This document shows positions 17,474 to 27,110 of a stretch of DNA of 64,000 nt, one piece after another. A program made the translations under genes and the position numbers. The stretch's first letter is position 1. Each line of letters begins with the position of its first letter. The notes under the pieces were generated by a model. The model was not told where the DNA came from. It saw nothing but the letters and a program-made list of their open reading frames with translations, and ran no database searches. Source of the stretch: RYN-230 sp963851025 (GTDB lineage: Bacteria; Actinomycetota; Actinomycetes; Streptosporangiales; Streptosporangiaceae); NCBI GenBank assembly GCA_963851025.1, contig CAWKOA010000020.1:20863-84862 (forward strand), given 5' to 3'.

Positions 17474-17886
17474 CCTTCTCCGGCGTGCACGGACTCGTTG
17501 TTCTCCAGTATGTGCCCGCTGCCGCCTTCGCGGCACGGTTGGCCGCCAGCGGATTGAGACTGGTTCGTCCGGGGGGCGCCGCGCGGCGGGCTCCGGGCGC
17601 TCCGCCCCGCCGCCGGGGCACTCCGCGCGGCGCCGCCAGCGGTTCCGGCCGCACACCGGCGGAAAGCCCGCAACAGGCCCCTGAGGAGGCCATCCAGGTG
17701 AAACCGGCGGGAAACGTATGATCCCGCGCCGGCCGCCCCGCGGGGGCCCGGCCCGGCCCGACACGCCCCCGCAGCCGCTTTCTGGGATCCTAAAACGCCC
17801 ATTGACCTGCACGTTTAACGTGAACGACAGGTAGGGAACCCCGTTGGTCGTGCTAACATTGCTTTAGCGGAAGGGGTATGTGCCAC
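17474..17886. other. 413-bp divergent intergenic region upstream of carD
   Basis: No credible gene. The distal 300 bp is GC-rich without structure I can name; the last 100 bp is more AT-rich and holds TTGACC (17802-17807), the palindrome at 17810-17822 and TAACAT (17852-17857) before the carD ribosome binding site. The spacing between TTGACC and TAACAT is too long for one promoter, so there may be two. Confidence 0.45.
17810..17822. promoter_or_regulatory. Perfect palindrome CACGTTTAACGTG upstream of carD
   Basis: 6+1+6 inverted repeat beginning 2 nt after TTGACC (17802-17807), a plausible -35 element. Its position between -35 and start fits an operator for a dimeric regulator of carD. No regulator is identified. 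Confidence 0.45.
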
Positions 17887-18369
17887 ATGACTTTTAAGGT
17901 CGGCGACACGGTCGTCTACCCCCACCATGGGGCTGCTCGCATCGAAGAGATCGAGACCCGTTCGATCAAGGGTGAGGACAAGACGTACCTCGTTCTCAAG
18001 GTTGACAAGGGTGACTTGACTGTACGCGTTCCCGCGGACAATGCGGAGCTGGTGGGCGTGCGGGACGTTGTCGGGCAGGAAGGACTTGAGAGGGTGTTCG
18101 AGGTGCTTCGCGCCCCGCACACCGAGGAACCGACCAACTGGTCACGGCGCTACAAGGCCAACCTTGAGAAGCTCGCCTCCGGCGACGTGAACAAGGTAGC
18201 CGAGGTCGTCCGCGATCTGTGGCGCAGGGACCGGGAGCGCGGCCTGTCCGCGGGCGAGAAGCGCATGCTGGCCAAGGCCCGGCAGATCCTGGTCAGTGAG
18301 CTCGCGCTGGCCGAGAAGACCAACGAGGACAAGGCAGAGGCGCTGCTCGACGAGATCCTCGCCTCCTGA
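17887..18369 (+). CDS. carD: CarD-family RNA polymerase-binding regulator
   Basis: 160 residues, standard length. Binds the RNA polymerase beta subunit and stabilises the open promoter complex. The N-terminal Tudor-like RNAP-interaction domain begins TFKVGDTVVYPHHGAARIEE; the C-terminal helical DNA-binding domain includes the WSRRYKANLEKLASGD segment with the wedge Trp. ATG 17887 is chosen over 17878 because it yields the family start MTFKVGD and has GAAGGGG upstream. In mycobacteria carD is followed by ispD and ispF; here ispF follows directly, 18 bp away. Confidence 0.96.
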   Translation: MTFKVGDTVVYPHHGAARIEEIETRSIKGEDKTYLVLKVDKGDLTVRVPADNAELVGVRDVVGQEGLERVFEVLRAPHTEEPTNWSRRYKANLEKLASGDVNKVAEVVRDLWRRDRERGLSAGEKRMLAKARQILVSELALAEKTNEDKAEALLDEILAS

Positions 18370-18387
18370 CCTTGCCGCGGCGCGCAC

Positions 18388-18879
18388 ATGGTGAGCGGGC
18401 TGCCCAGGGTGGGAGTGGGCACGGATGTGCACCCCTTCGGGCCTGGGCGTCCGCTCTACCTGGCCGGGCTGTTCTGGCCGGATGAAGTGGGCCTGACGGG
18501 CCATTCGGATGGTGACGTGGCGGCGCACGCCGCCTGCGACGCGCTGCTCTCGGCGGCCGGGCTCGGTGATCTCGGCGCGAACTTCGGCACGGCCGAGGCG
18601 AAGTGGGCCGGGGCGCCCGGGACCGCGCTGCTGCGTGCGACCGCGGCCCTGGTCGCCGGGGCCGGGTACGCCATCGGGAACGTTGCGATCCAGGTCATCG
18701 GCGAGCGGCCGCGGCTGTCCCCCCGGCGCCAGGAGGCCGAGAAGGTGCTGTCCGAAGCCCTCGGCGGGGTCCCGGTCAGCCTGTCCGGGACTACCACGGA
18801 CGGGCTCGGCCTGACCGGCCGGCGCGAGGGCATCGCGGCCATCGCCACCGCCCTGGTGGTCGGGACGGGGATTAGCTAG
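18388..18879 (+). CDS. ispF: 2-C-methyl-D-erythritol 2,4-cyclodiphosphate synthase
   Basis: 163 residues. Converts CDP-ME-2-phosphate to MEcPP in the non-mevalonate isoprenoid pathway. Zn ligands of the family are visible: Asp13 and His15 in GTDVHPFGPG and His47 in GDVAAHAACDALL; LSGTTTDGLGLTGR closes the CDP pocket. 18 bp after carD, so probably co-transcribed. ispD, usually between the two, is missing here. Confidence 0.95.
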   Translation: MVSGLPRVGVGTDVHPFGPGRPLYLAGLFWPDEVGLTGHSDGDVAAHAACDALLSAAGLGDLGANFGTAEAKWAGAPGTALLRATAALVAGAGYAIGNVAIQVIGERPRLSPRRQEAEKVLSEALGGVPVSLSGTTTDGLGLTGRREGIAAIATALVVGTGIS

Positions 18880-18906
18880 CACCCGCCCCCTGGCAGAATC
18901 AGCCAG

Positions 18907-21900
18907 GTGCAGATCGGGATGCTTGGCTCATTCGAGGTTCGCACGGACGACGGCGTCTTCGCCGACGTGCCGGGCGCCCGGCTGCGCGGGCTGCTGATCG
19001 CCCTGGCGCTCGAACCAGGTCACGCGGTCCCGAAGGCGACGCTCGTTCGACTGGATCTGGGGTGAGCGCCCGCCCCCCGGCGCCGCGAATGCCTTGCAGC
19101 GCCTGGTTTCCCGGCTGCGGAAGGCGCTGCCGGAAGGGCTGGTCGAGGGGCAGGCGGACGGCTACCGGCTGAGGGTGGAACCCGACGCCGTTGACGCCGT
19201 GCGGTTCGAGCGCCTCGTCGGCCAGGCCCGCACTGAGGATCCGCGGCGGATAGGGCTGCTGCGCGAGGCCCTCGCGTTGTGGCGCGGCGCGGCCATGCAG
19301 GACGTCGGTTTGCAGGATAGTGCCGCGTTCGACGCGGCGGTCACGCGGCTCGAGGGGCTGCGCCTGACGGCCATGGAGGATCGGTTCGATGCGGAGATCA
19401 GCCTCGGCCACGGCGGCGAGCTGGTCACGGAACTGACCGACCTGGCGGCCGCGCATCCGCTGCGAGAGCGGCTTATCGCTGCGCTGATGCGGGCCCTCGT
19501 CGCGGCCGGGCGCGACACCGAGGCGCTGCTCGTGTACCAGCGCGCGAGAGAAGCCCTGGCCGACGCGCTGGGTGTCGACCCCTCACCGGAGCTGTCCGCA
19601 TTGCACGTCGCGCTGCTGCGGGGCGAGCTGGGACGGCGGGAGCAGCGCTGGCAGCAGGAGGGCCGGAAGACCAACTTGCGTGCCGAGCTGACCAGCTTCG
19701 TCGGCAAGGACGCTGACATCGCCGCGGTCCGCGAACTCATCGCCGGACATCGGCTCACCACCCTGATCGGGCCGGGTGGCTCCGGGAAGACCAGGCTGGC
19801 CACGGAAACCGCACGCACGCTGCTCGGCGACCTGCCTGATGGCGCCTGGCTGGTGGAACTGGCGCCGATCGGCGCAGTGAAGGGGGAAGGGGAGGCGGGT
19901 GGGGACGTGGCCCAATCGACGCTCGCCACGCTCGGGCTCCGGGATGCGCTGCTCGGCGGCGCACCGAATGCGGAACCGGTGGACCGGCTCATCGCCGCGA
20001 TCGGCGAGCGCGAAACGCTCCTGATTCTGGACAACTGTGAGCACGTCATCGAGTCGGCGGCGGCGTTCGCCCACCGGCTGCTCGGGGAGTGCCAGCGGCT
20101 GCGGATCCTGGCCACGAGCCGGGAACCGCTCGGCATCACCGGTGAAGCGCTGTGGCAGGTCGAGCCGCTGGCCTTGCCGGACGGGGACGCCAGCCCCGGC
20201 GAGATCGAGTCCTCTCCAGCTGTCCGGTTGCTGCGGGACCGGGCCGGCGCGGTGCGCCGGGATCTCGCGATCGACGCCCGCACGCTGTCGGCGATGGTGC
20301 GCGTCTGCCGGGCGCTGGACGGGATGCCGCTGGCCATCGAACTGGCCGCGGCCAGATTGCGCACCATGTCCCTCGATCAGCTCGCCCACCGTCTCGACGA
20401 TCGGTTCCGCCTGCTGACCGGCGGCAGCCGTACCGCGCTGCCACATCACCGGACGTTGCGCGCGGTGGTCGACTGGAGCTGGGAGCTGCTCACCGACGCC
20501 GAACGAATGGTCCTGCGCAGGCTCGCGGTGTTCTCCGGCGGGGCGGGCCTGGACGCGGCCGAGCAGGTCTGCGCCGCCGATGCGGTCGAGCAGGAGCAGG
20601 TGCTCGAGTTGCTCACCGCGCTGACCGAGAAATCGCTGCTGCTCACCGAGGGGGACAGCGCACCGCGCTACCGGATGCTCGACACGATCAAGGAATACGC
20701 CCGGGACCGGCTCGCGGAGACAGGGGAATCGGATCTGGCGCGCCATGCGCATCTCGCCTACTTCACCGGACTCGCCGAGACCGCGGACCCGCATCTGCGC
20801 CGCGCCGAGCAATTGGAATGGCTCGCCACGCTCGAGGCCGATCACGACAACATCGCTGTTGCCCTGCGTGGCGCGCTCGCGGCCGGCGAGGCGCAGGGGG
20901 CGATGCGGCTCGCGGCGGCCGTCGGCTGGTACTGGTGGCTCGGCGGGCACAAGGCCGAGGGCCTCGAGCTGATCACTGCGGCTATCAGCACGCCCGGCGA
21001 GGTGAGCGATGAGATCCGGGCCATGGTGTACGCGCTCGGCGTGATGTTCATGACCGATGGTCCGGCTGACCAGTACCAGGCGGCGGAGTGGATCCACCAG
21101 GCCTACCGGTTCGCTCAGCGCAGTCCGCGCCGCAGTCCGCTGCTGGGGCTCGTCGCCCCGCTGGAACGCATGCTGCAGGAGCCGCACGCGTTCCTGCCCG
21201 CGTTCGAACCGCTGCTCACCGAGGACGACCCGTGGGTACGCGCACTGGGCCGGCTGCACCTCGGCAAGATGCGGATCATGCTCGGCCAGGACGGGCGGGA
21301 TGCGGACGCCTATCTCGAGATGGCGCTCGCCGAGTTCCGGGCGATTGGCGAGCGGTGGGGGATCTCGTTCGCTCTGACCGAGCTGGCGGACCGGATCGCC
21401 ACGCGCGGCGAGTTCGCCGCTGCGTGCGGGCACTACGATCAGGCGATCGCAGTGGTCACCGAGGTCGGCGCCGTCGAGGATCTGGTTCGGATGCGGTCGC
21501 GGCAGGCTCAGCTGTACTGGCTGCTGGGTGATGAGGAGTCGAGCGCCTCGGCCATGGCCGAGGCGCAGCGGTGCGCGGAACGGGTCGCGTGGCCGTCCGC
21601 GCTGGCCGAGCTGGCCCTGGCCCAGGCGGAGCTGGCCCGCTGGAGCGGCGACACCGAGCAGGCCTACCGGCAGCTCGGCGTCGCGACCACCAGGCTGGGC
21701 GGCGAAGCAGAGCGGGCGCACATCCGGGCGATGGCACACGACCTGCTCGGTTACCTCGCCGACCGCCCCGGTGAGGCCCGCGAGCATCGCATCGCGGCCT
21801 TCCAGGCCGCGTCGGAGGCGGGGCATGCGCCCCTGATCGCGAGGGTGCTCGTCGGGCTCGCGGACCTGGCGCTGCGTGGCGAACAGTACGAGCAGGCCGC

Positions 21901-22078
21901 GCGGCTGCTCGCGGCGAGCGCGCGCGTGCGCGGGTTGCCGGATCGGTCGCAACCGGATGTGGCCCGGATCGAGCAGGCCACGCGGCGTCGCCTCGGCGAA
22001 GCGCGGTTCGCCGAGGCGACGCGGCAGGGGGCGCAGGCGAGCTGGCCTGAGCTGGCCGAAGCTACGCTCGCTTGCTGA
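18907..22078 (+). CDS. SARP/AfsR-like transcriptional regulator with NB-ARC-type ATPase and TPR region, one frameshift
   Basis: About 1056 residues after correction. N-terminal OmpR-like winged helix (MLGSFEVRTDDG), BTAD domain (to ~250; ERLIAALMRALVAAGRDTEAL), STAND/NB-ARC ATPase with Walker A LIGPGGSGKTRLA and Walker B LLILDNCEHV, then an LxxLW-like region (DWSWELLTDAER) and long helical repeats to the C-terminus. An extra T near 19046 (GTTCGAC for GTCGAC) breaks the frame within the DNA-binding domain. As read, only 19094-22078, without the HTH, would be made. GTG 18907 gives the family start. Converges on and overlaps the ABC permease gene by 17 bp. It may activate the neighbouring exporter or an unlinked pathway. 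Confidence 0.82.
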
Positions 22079-22823
22079 ACGTGGCCCGCGACCACAGGTA
22101 CCCGACCAGGGCGATCCCGGCGCACCAGGCGAGAGCGGCGGCCGCGTAGCCGCCCGACGGCGTGCCGGCCAGCAGTCCGCGCACCGATTCGATAATCGGC
22201 GTGAAGGGCTGGTACTGCGCGAATTGCCGGACACCCTGGCCCATCTTGGCGGCCGGCACGATGGCGCTGCTCAGGAAGGGCAGCAGAATCAGCGGCACGA
22301 CGGCGAGACCTGCGGATTCCGGGGTTTTCGCCGCCATTCCCAGCCCGACGGTGAGCCAGGCGGCCGCGAAGGCGGTCGCCGCGATGATGCCGATAGCGGC
22401 GAGCCAGTCCAGGGGGGTCGCAGGCGACCGGAACCCCAGCGCGAAGGCCACGCCGATGATGGCCGCGATGGCGACCGTGCTGCCCAGCATGGTGGCCAGC
22501 ACGTGACCGGTCAGGACGGCGCCGCGGGAGACGTTCATGACCTTGAACCGGTTGATGATGCCCTTGGTCATGTCGGAGCTCACCGATACCGCGGTGGCCG
22601 CCAGCCCGTAGGTGATGGCCAGCAGGATCAGGCCTGGTGTTGCGTACTCGATGTAGTGCTCGCCGACGTTGAACGCGTTGCCGAACACGTACACGAGCAG
22701 CAGCATGAGCACGACCGGCATCAAGGTCCCGTTGAAGATCGTGACCGGATTCCTGAGGATGTGCTTGAGGTTGCGGCGCAGCATGATCCGCGCATCGGTC
22801 AGCGGTGCTGAAATGGCGCTCAT
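22062..22823 (-). CDS. ABC-2 type (DrrB-like) drug exporter permease
   Basis: 253 residues, six hydrophobic helices. DrrB-like features: RNLKHILRNPVTIFNGTLMP at the N-terminus, then YATPGLILLAITYG and DMTKGIINRFKVMNVSRGAVL. Probably exports a hydrophobic compound together with the ATPase encoded upstream, with which it overlaps by 4 bp. Its 3' end overlaps the convergent SARP gene by 17 bp. The substrate is unknown; no biosynthetic genes adjoin. Confidence 0.88.
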   Translation of the reverse strand: MSAISAPLTDARIMLRRNLKHILRNPVTIFNGTLMPVVLMLLLVYVFGNAFNVGEHYIEYATPGLILLAITYGLAATAVSVSSDMTKGIINRFKVMNVSRGAVLTGHVLATMLGSTVAIAAIIGVAFALGFRSPATPLDWLAAIGIIAATAFAAAWLTVGLGMAAKTPESAGLAVVPLILLPFLSSAIVPAAKMGQGVRQFAQYQPFTPIIESVRGLLAGTPSGGYAAAALAWCAGIALVGYLWSRATFSKRA

Positions 22824-23764
22824 GATGCGATGACCTCCGTGCTTGCGTGACTGGTCAGGGCGAGGAAGACGTCATCGAGGTCCGGTGTGAGCACGGAGAA
22901 CTCCTCAACGTCGATCGAATGCTCATCGAGCCGGCCCAGCAGGGCCCGCAGCGATCTCATCCCGCCATCGCTGGGAACCCGCAGGGTCAGGTCCTCGTCG
23001 TCCCGCGTGGAGCCGGTCAGGACCCGCGCCGCCGCGTCGAGTTCGCCGGCGTCGGTGAACCTGAGCCGGACGTGGCTGCCGGGCACCTGGCGCTTGAGTT
23101 CGCCGGGAGTGCCCTCGGCCACCAGGTGGCCCTGGTCGAGCACCGCGATCCGGCTGGCGAGCTGATCGGCTTCTTCGAGATTCTGGGTCGTGAGGAAAAC
23201 GGTCACGCCGTCGGCCACCAGCTCGCGGACGATGTCCCACATCGTGCGACGGCTGCGCGGGTCCAGTCCCGTCGTCGGCTCGTCCAGGAAAATGATCTGC
23301 GGCCTGGTGACCAGCGTCATGGCCAGATCCAGCTTCCGGCGCATGCCGCCGGAATAGGTCGACGCCATCTTCTGCGCCGACTCGGCCAGATCGAACCGTT
23401 CCAGCAACGAGGTGACCACCCGCTGGCCCTCGCTGGCCCGCAGATGGTGCAGATCCGCCATCAACTGGAGGTTCTCTTCCCCCGTCAGCAGATCGTCCAC
23501 CGCCGCGAACTGACCGGTGACCCCGATCACCGCGCGCACCGCCCTGGCCTCGGTCGCAACGTCATGACCGGCCACCCGTACCGTCCCGCCGTCGGCCCTC
23601 ATCAACGTGGTCAGCACGTTCACCGTCGTCGTCTTACCCGCCCCGTTCGGGCCGAGCAGGGAGAAGACCGTGCCCGCACGAACATCCAGATCGATGCCAT
23701 CGAGGACGGTCTTGTCCCCGTACGCCTTCCGCAGCCCTGAGACTGCGATCGCTGAATTTGTCAT
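22820..23764 (-). CDS. DrrA-like ABC exporter ATPase
   Basis: 314 residues. Walker A LLGPNGAGKTTTVN, signature YSGGMRRKLDLAMTL, Walker B IIFLDEPTTGLDPRSR, H-loop VFLTTQNLEEADQ; the last ~80 residues match the DrrA-type regulatory extension (FSVLTPDLDDVFLALT). Energises the permease at 22062. First gene of a two-gene operon. An exporter of this class beside a SARP regulator is common in actinomycetes. Confidence 0.92.
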   Translation of the reverse strand: MTNSAIAVSGLRKAYGDKTVLDGIDLDVRAGTVFSLLGPNGAGKTTTVNVLTTLMRADGGTVRVAGHDVATEARAVRAVIGVTGQFAAVDDLLTGEENLQLMADLHHLRASEGQRVVTSLLERFDLAESAQKMASTYSGGMRRKLDLAMTLVTRPQIIFLDEPTTGLDPRSRRTMWDIVRELVADGVTVFLTTQNLEEADQLASRIAVLDQGHLVAEGTPGELKRQVPGSHVRLRFTDAGELDAAARVLTGSTRDDEDLTLRVPSDGGMRSLRALLGRLDEHSIDVEEFSVLTPDLDDVFLALTSHASTEVIAS

Positions 23765-23910
23765 GCGGCCAGCTTCGGCGCCGCCCCTGACACGCCCCTG
23801 TCACGCCCCTGACGTGACCACTGACACGGCGTTCTGCCTCGTCGCGCCAGGTCTGTCTCGCTAAGGTCAGGGCACGCTGAATTCGCTGGGGGTCGCTTCC
23901 CGCAGGACGG

Positions 23911-24552
23911 TTAGCTAGCCGGGTAGAGCAGCTCCCGGTAACCCGGGCCGTAGTGCTGCTCCAGCTCCTCGAGCGTCTCTTCGGTGTCGGGCTGCACGTC
24001 CTTCGTGATGCAGGCCACCGAGGGCAGGCTCCCGGGGTTCCAGGTCTGCTGGTCCCACAGGTGGGCGCGCAGGAACGCCTTGGCGCAATGGGTGAAGACT
24101 TCTTCCACCTCGACCAGCAGGGCCAGGCGCGGCCGGTTGCCGCGGACGATCATGTCGTCGAAGAACGCCGCCTCGCGGATCAGCCGGGCCCGCCCGTTGA
24201 TGCGCAGCGTGTCGTCCCGGCCCGGGACCAGGAACAGCAGGCCGACCTGCGGGTTGCTGAGGATGTTGCAGAACCCGTCGAACCGCTTGTTGCCTGCGCG
24301 GTCCGGGATAGCGATCGTGGTGTCGTCCAGCACCCTGGTGAAGCCGGGCGGGTCGCCCTTGGGGGACACGTCGCAGCGGCCGTCCGCGCCAGACGTCGCG
24401 ATCAGGCAGAACGGCGACGCGGCCAGCCACTCGCGGTCCCGCTCGTGCAGCGCGGGGCGTACTTTCGTGGCCGGTCGCCGGGCCGGAGTGCCGAGCAGTT
24501 CGCGCAGTTCCGCCTCAGAACTCAGTTCGGTCATTTCAGCCAGGTGGGCCAC
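23911..24552 (-). CDS. PPOX-type FMN-dependent flavoprotein (MSMEG_1061-like)
   Basis: 213 residues. Split-barrel pyridoxamine-5-phosphate oxidase superfamily. DVSPKGDPPGFTRVLDD, NILSNPQVGLLFLVPGR and LRINGRARLI are typical FMN-barrel stretches. GTG 24552 (VAHLAEMTEL) is chosen because GGAGGAG lies 7 nt before it; ATG 24588 would add 12 residues but lacks a site. The physiological substrate of this subgroup is not known (F420- or FMN-using reductases occur). Stands alone in the ispF-cysS insert. Confidence 0.82.
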   Translation of the reverse strand: MAHLAEMTELSSEAELRELLGTPARRPATKVRPALHERDREWLAASPFCLIATSGADGRCDVSPKGDPPGFTRVLDDTTIAIPDRAGNKRFDGFCNILSNPQVGLLFLVPGRDDTLRINGRARLIREAAFFDDMIVRGNRPRLALLVEVEEVFTHCAKAFLRAHLWDQQTWNPGSLPSVACITKDVQPDTEETLEELEQHYGPGYRELLYPAS

Positions 24553-24688
24553 TGTGTTGCTCCTCCGGGGCTGGTCCGGCGCTGACATAACCAGCCTAAC
24601 CGGGCACCGCTGCGGCGGTCACGGTCAGGCGGCGGTCACGGTCAGGCGGCGCCGACGGGCACGGAGAAGCGATGCGGCCTGGACGCGG

Positions 24689-26502
24689 TCAGGTGTCGGA
24701 GTCGGGCTCGTCCTCGGGCGGCGTCGGCGTGCTCCGCAGCCGGTCGAAGTGCGGCGACGGGGCGGGCACCGGAGCCGGCAGGGGCTGATGCGGCACGTGG
24801 ATGGCGCCGCCCCCACTCCCGGACGGCTGGTCATCGGCGGCCTCATCCTGCCCGGAGACGGGGGCCCCGCCTGGCTGGTCCCCGGGAGCGGTGGTGTGGC
24901 CCGCGGCATCCTCCCCGCCAGTCGCCCCCGTGTCGGCTTGTGCTGTGTCGGCTTCTGCTGTGTCGGCCTTATCCGTGTCGGCCTCTTCCAGGGCGGCCTG
25001 CTCCTGCACCGCCTGCTCTTCTCCCGTGGGCTCCTGGCCAGCCTGTTCCGGGCCGGCCGGCCCGGTTGAGGCTGCCTCCTGATCCGCCGCGTCGGGCCCA
25101 GCCGGCTCAGGGCCGCCTTCCGGCGTGGCCGTCTCCCGCTCGGCCGGCCCGTGTTCGGCCGGCCCGTGTCCCGCCGTCCCGGGATCGGCCAGCCCATGAT
25201 CGGCCGGCTTCGCCGCCCGGTCCTGGGCGGGCACGCCAATCACGGTCGCTGCGGACGGGGCCGCTCCGGGCGGGGTCTCGCCGGCTGTGGGCTCGGGACG
25301 CGTGGGCTCGGGGCGTGCCGGCTCAGCCGGCGCAGTCTCAGTGGGCGCAGTCTCAGCCGGCATGGTCTCGGCCGGAGGGACTCGGCCGGCCCGGCCGCCG
25401 GCTCCGGCGGTCCCGCAGTCTGCGCCTGAGTCGCGGGAGCCTGGGCAGGCGGGACCGGCGTCCGCGGCGACTGCTCCTGCGCGCCATGGGGGCGTGTGCC
25501 ATTGGATGGGGCGGGGGCACTGGGCCCAGCGGCGGGACCGAAGTCCGGGCCGGGCGGGTCCGCCGGCGTGGCCGGGGCCTGCGTGGCCGGGGCCTGTGTG
25601 GCCGGGGCCTGCGTGGCCTGGGCCTGGTCGGCGGGGGACGGTGAGACGGGAGTCGCCGCGTCGGGTGCCGGACGATCCGGCGTCCGCGCGGCCGGAACCG
25701 TGCCAGCGGCGATGGTGCCAGCGGCCATGGTGCCCGCCGGGATGGTGCCGGCCGGGAACGTGAGCGGCGGCGCGCTCTCCCGGGCCGGGACGGTGTCGGT
25801 GGCCGACCGGACCGGGCGCACGGCGCTGGGCTGGGTCTGCGTGCTGTTCTCCGCAGGCCTGTTCTCCATGGGCCGGGTCGGCACGGGCCCTGCTTCCGCG
25901 GGCCCTGCTTCCACGGACCCTGCTTCCACGGGTTGTGGCGCCGGCCCGCGCCGGTTCAGTATGTCCAGCCCGGGCTGAGTCACACCGGCCGCCGCCGCGG
26001 CGTCGGCCGCCGCGGCGGTCTCGGCCATGTCCTGGCCGGCGACGGTCGCCCGGGTGCGGCGGAACTGCCGCAGCATCGACAGGAGCAGGCTGAACGCCAG
26101 CAGCAGGAGGACCCAGGGGAGGACGGCGATGGTCGCGGCGGCTGGCTTGCGGGGGATGTGCGTGCCGGTCGCGTGCAGCGCGTCGGCGGCGGCCACCGCC
26201 GCCAGCAGCACGAGCGTGGTCAGCCAGGCGTAGGCCCGGTGCCACCAGTGCGCGGCCCGCAGCGACAGCACCGCGGCGCAGGACACCACCAGCATCGCGT
26301 CGAAGATGACCGGGAAGATCCGGGCCATGCTGGCCGACACCCCGGCGGACAGCGCGATCTTGTGTATCCCGCCGTAGGAGAGCACGAAGGCGGCCGCGGC
26401 CAGCACGATTACCCCGGTGATCGCGGCGATGAGCGCGACCAGGCGGAGCGCGGCGTAGGGGTCGTGCCCCCGGGAGCCGTTCGCTCGGGGATTGCCGTTC
26501 AT
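24689..26502 (-). CDS. DUF2637-like membrane protein with very long repetitive tail, frameshifted
   Basis: About 604 residues. The N-terminal ~145 residues hold four membrane helices (LVALIAAITGVIVLAAAAFVL to IAVLPWVLLLLAFSLLL) and look like DUF2637, a family often carried by actinomycete integrative elements. The remaining ~450 residues are Pro/Ala/Glu/Thr-rich with short repeats: ATQAPATQAPATQAP, AGTIPAGTMAAGTIAAGT, EADTDKADTAEADTAQADT. Near 25380 the frame shifts between two equally low-complexity frames (net +2); the downstream acidic frame (PAETMPAETAPTETAP) is taken as genuine and ends at 24689. ATG 26502 has GGAAGGA before it. Role unknown. Confidence 0.6.
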
Positions 26503-27110
26503 CGGGGCTACTTCGTCCTTCCTGCGGTGGTGCTCTATGACCCCCGGCCCCGACCAAGGACTGGGAATCGGTGCGCCCGCGCCGTCACCGCCGGGTGGCG
26601 GTCAACGGCACCCGGCGGGCACAGGGGAGACCGGAAGGCGAGCGGCCTCCGGGCCCCGTGCCCGCCCGCGCGATCTTGTCGTCTGCGTGCTGCCGGGTCC
26701 CTGTGCTGCCGGGCGCCCGCGCTGTCTCACGTCTGTCTCTGCTGTCTAACGTCAAGGGAGACGATATTGCGTATGGCCCGTGGACTGGGGATATTCGCGG
26801 CAAGCCCAGGTACCCGGCGTGTTGCAAGCCGGGCCGGACCTGGGCAATCCCGGCCACCGCCGGCCTCGCCGCCGGCGGTCTGCGCGGGGCCAGGCGGGGC
26901 CCGCGGGCCGGGCGGGCGGCCCCGGGGACGGGACCGCCTCACCGCCGGGCGCGGGCTGGGCGGGCCGACGGGCATGGGCTGGGCGGGCCGACGGGCATGG
27001 GCTGGGCGGGCCGACGGGCGTGGGCTGGGCGTGCCGCCAGGCCCCGGGCCGCCGGGGCGCCCGGCGCTGGCCTGCCCGCGCAGGCCGCCTGATCCCGTAG
27101 CCTGTGCTGC
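26503..27110. other. 608-bp region between the DUF2637-like gene and cysS
   Basis: No ORF with credible coding character on either strand. Holds the promoters of the two divergent genes, a 23-bp tandem repeat (26953-27036) and otherwise unstructured GC-rich sequence. No tRNA or T-box-like specifier structure was recognised upstream of cysS. Confidence 0.5.
26953..27036. repeat. 23-bp tandem repeat upstream of cysS
   Basis: The unit is GGGCTGGGCGGGCCG followed by ACGGGCAT; copies at 26953-26975, 26976-26998, 26999-27021 (one change) and a partial, diverged copy from 27022. The array ends about 75 bp before the cysS start, within its probable leader. G-tracts every few bases make a G-quadruplex possible in the plus strand. 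Confidence 0.85.

Noticed and set aside
19583..22234. An 883-codon minus-strand frame opposite the SARP-ATPase
   Set aside because: A shadow of the conserved plus-strand frame, which carries Walker motifs and TPR-like repeats.
18907..26502. Antibiotic biosynthetic gene cluster
   Set aside because: A SARP-type regulator and DrrAB exporter are present, but there is no synthase, synthetase or tailoring gene.
18880..27110. Integrated mobile element between ispF and cysS
   Set aside because: No integrase, transposase, attachment-site repeats or tRNA target seen; the DUF2637-like gene alone is weak evidence.
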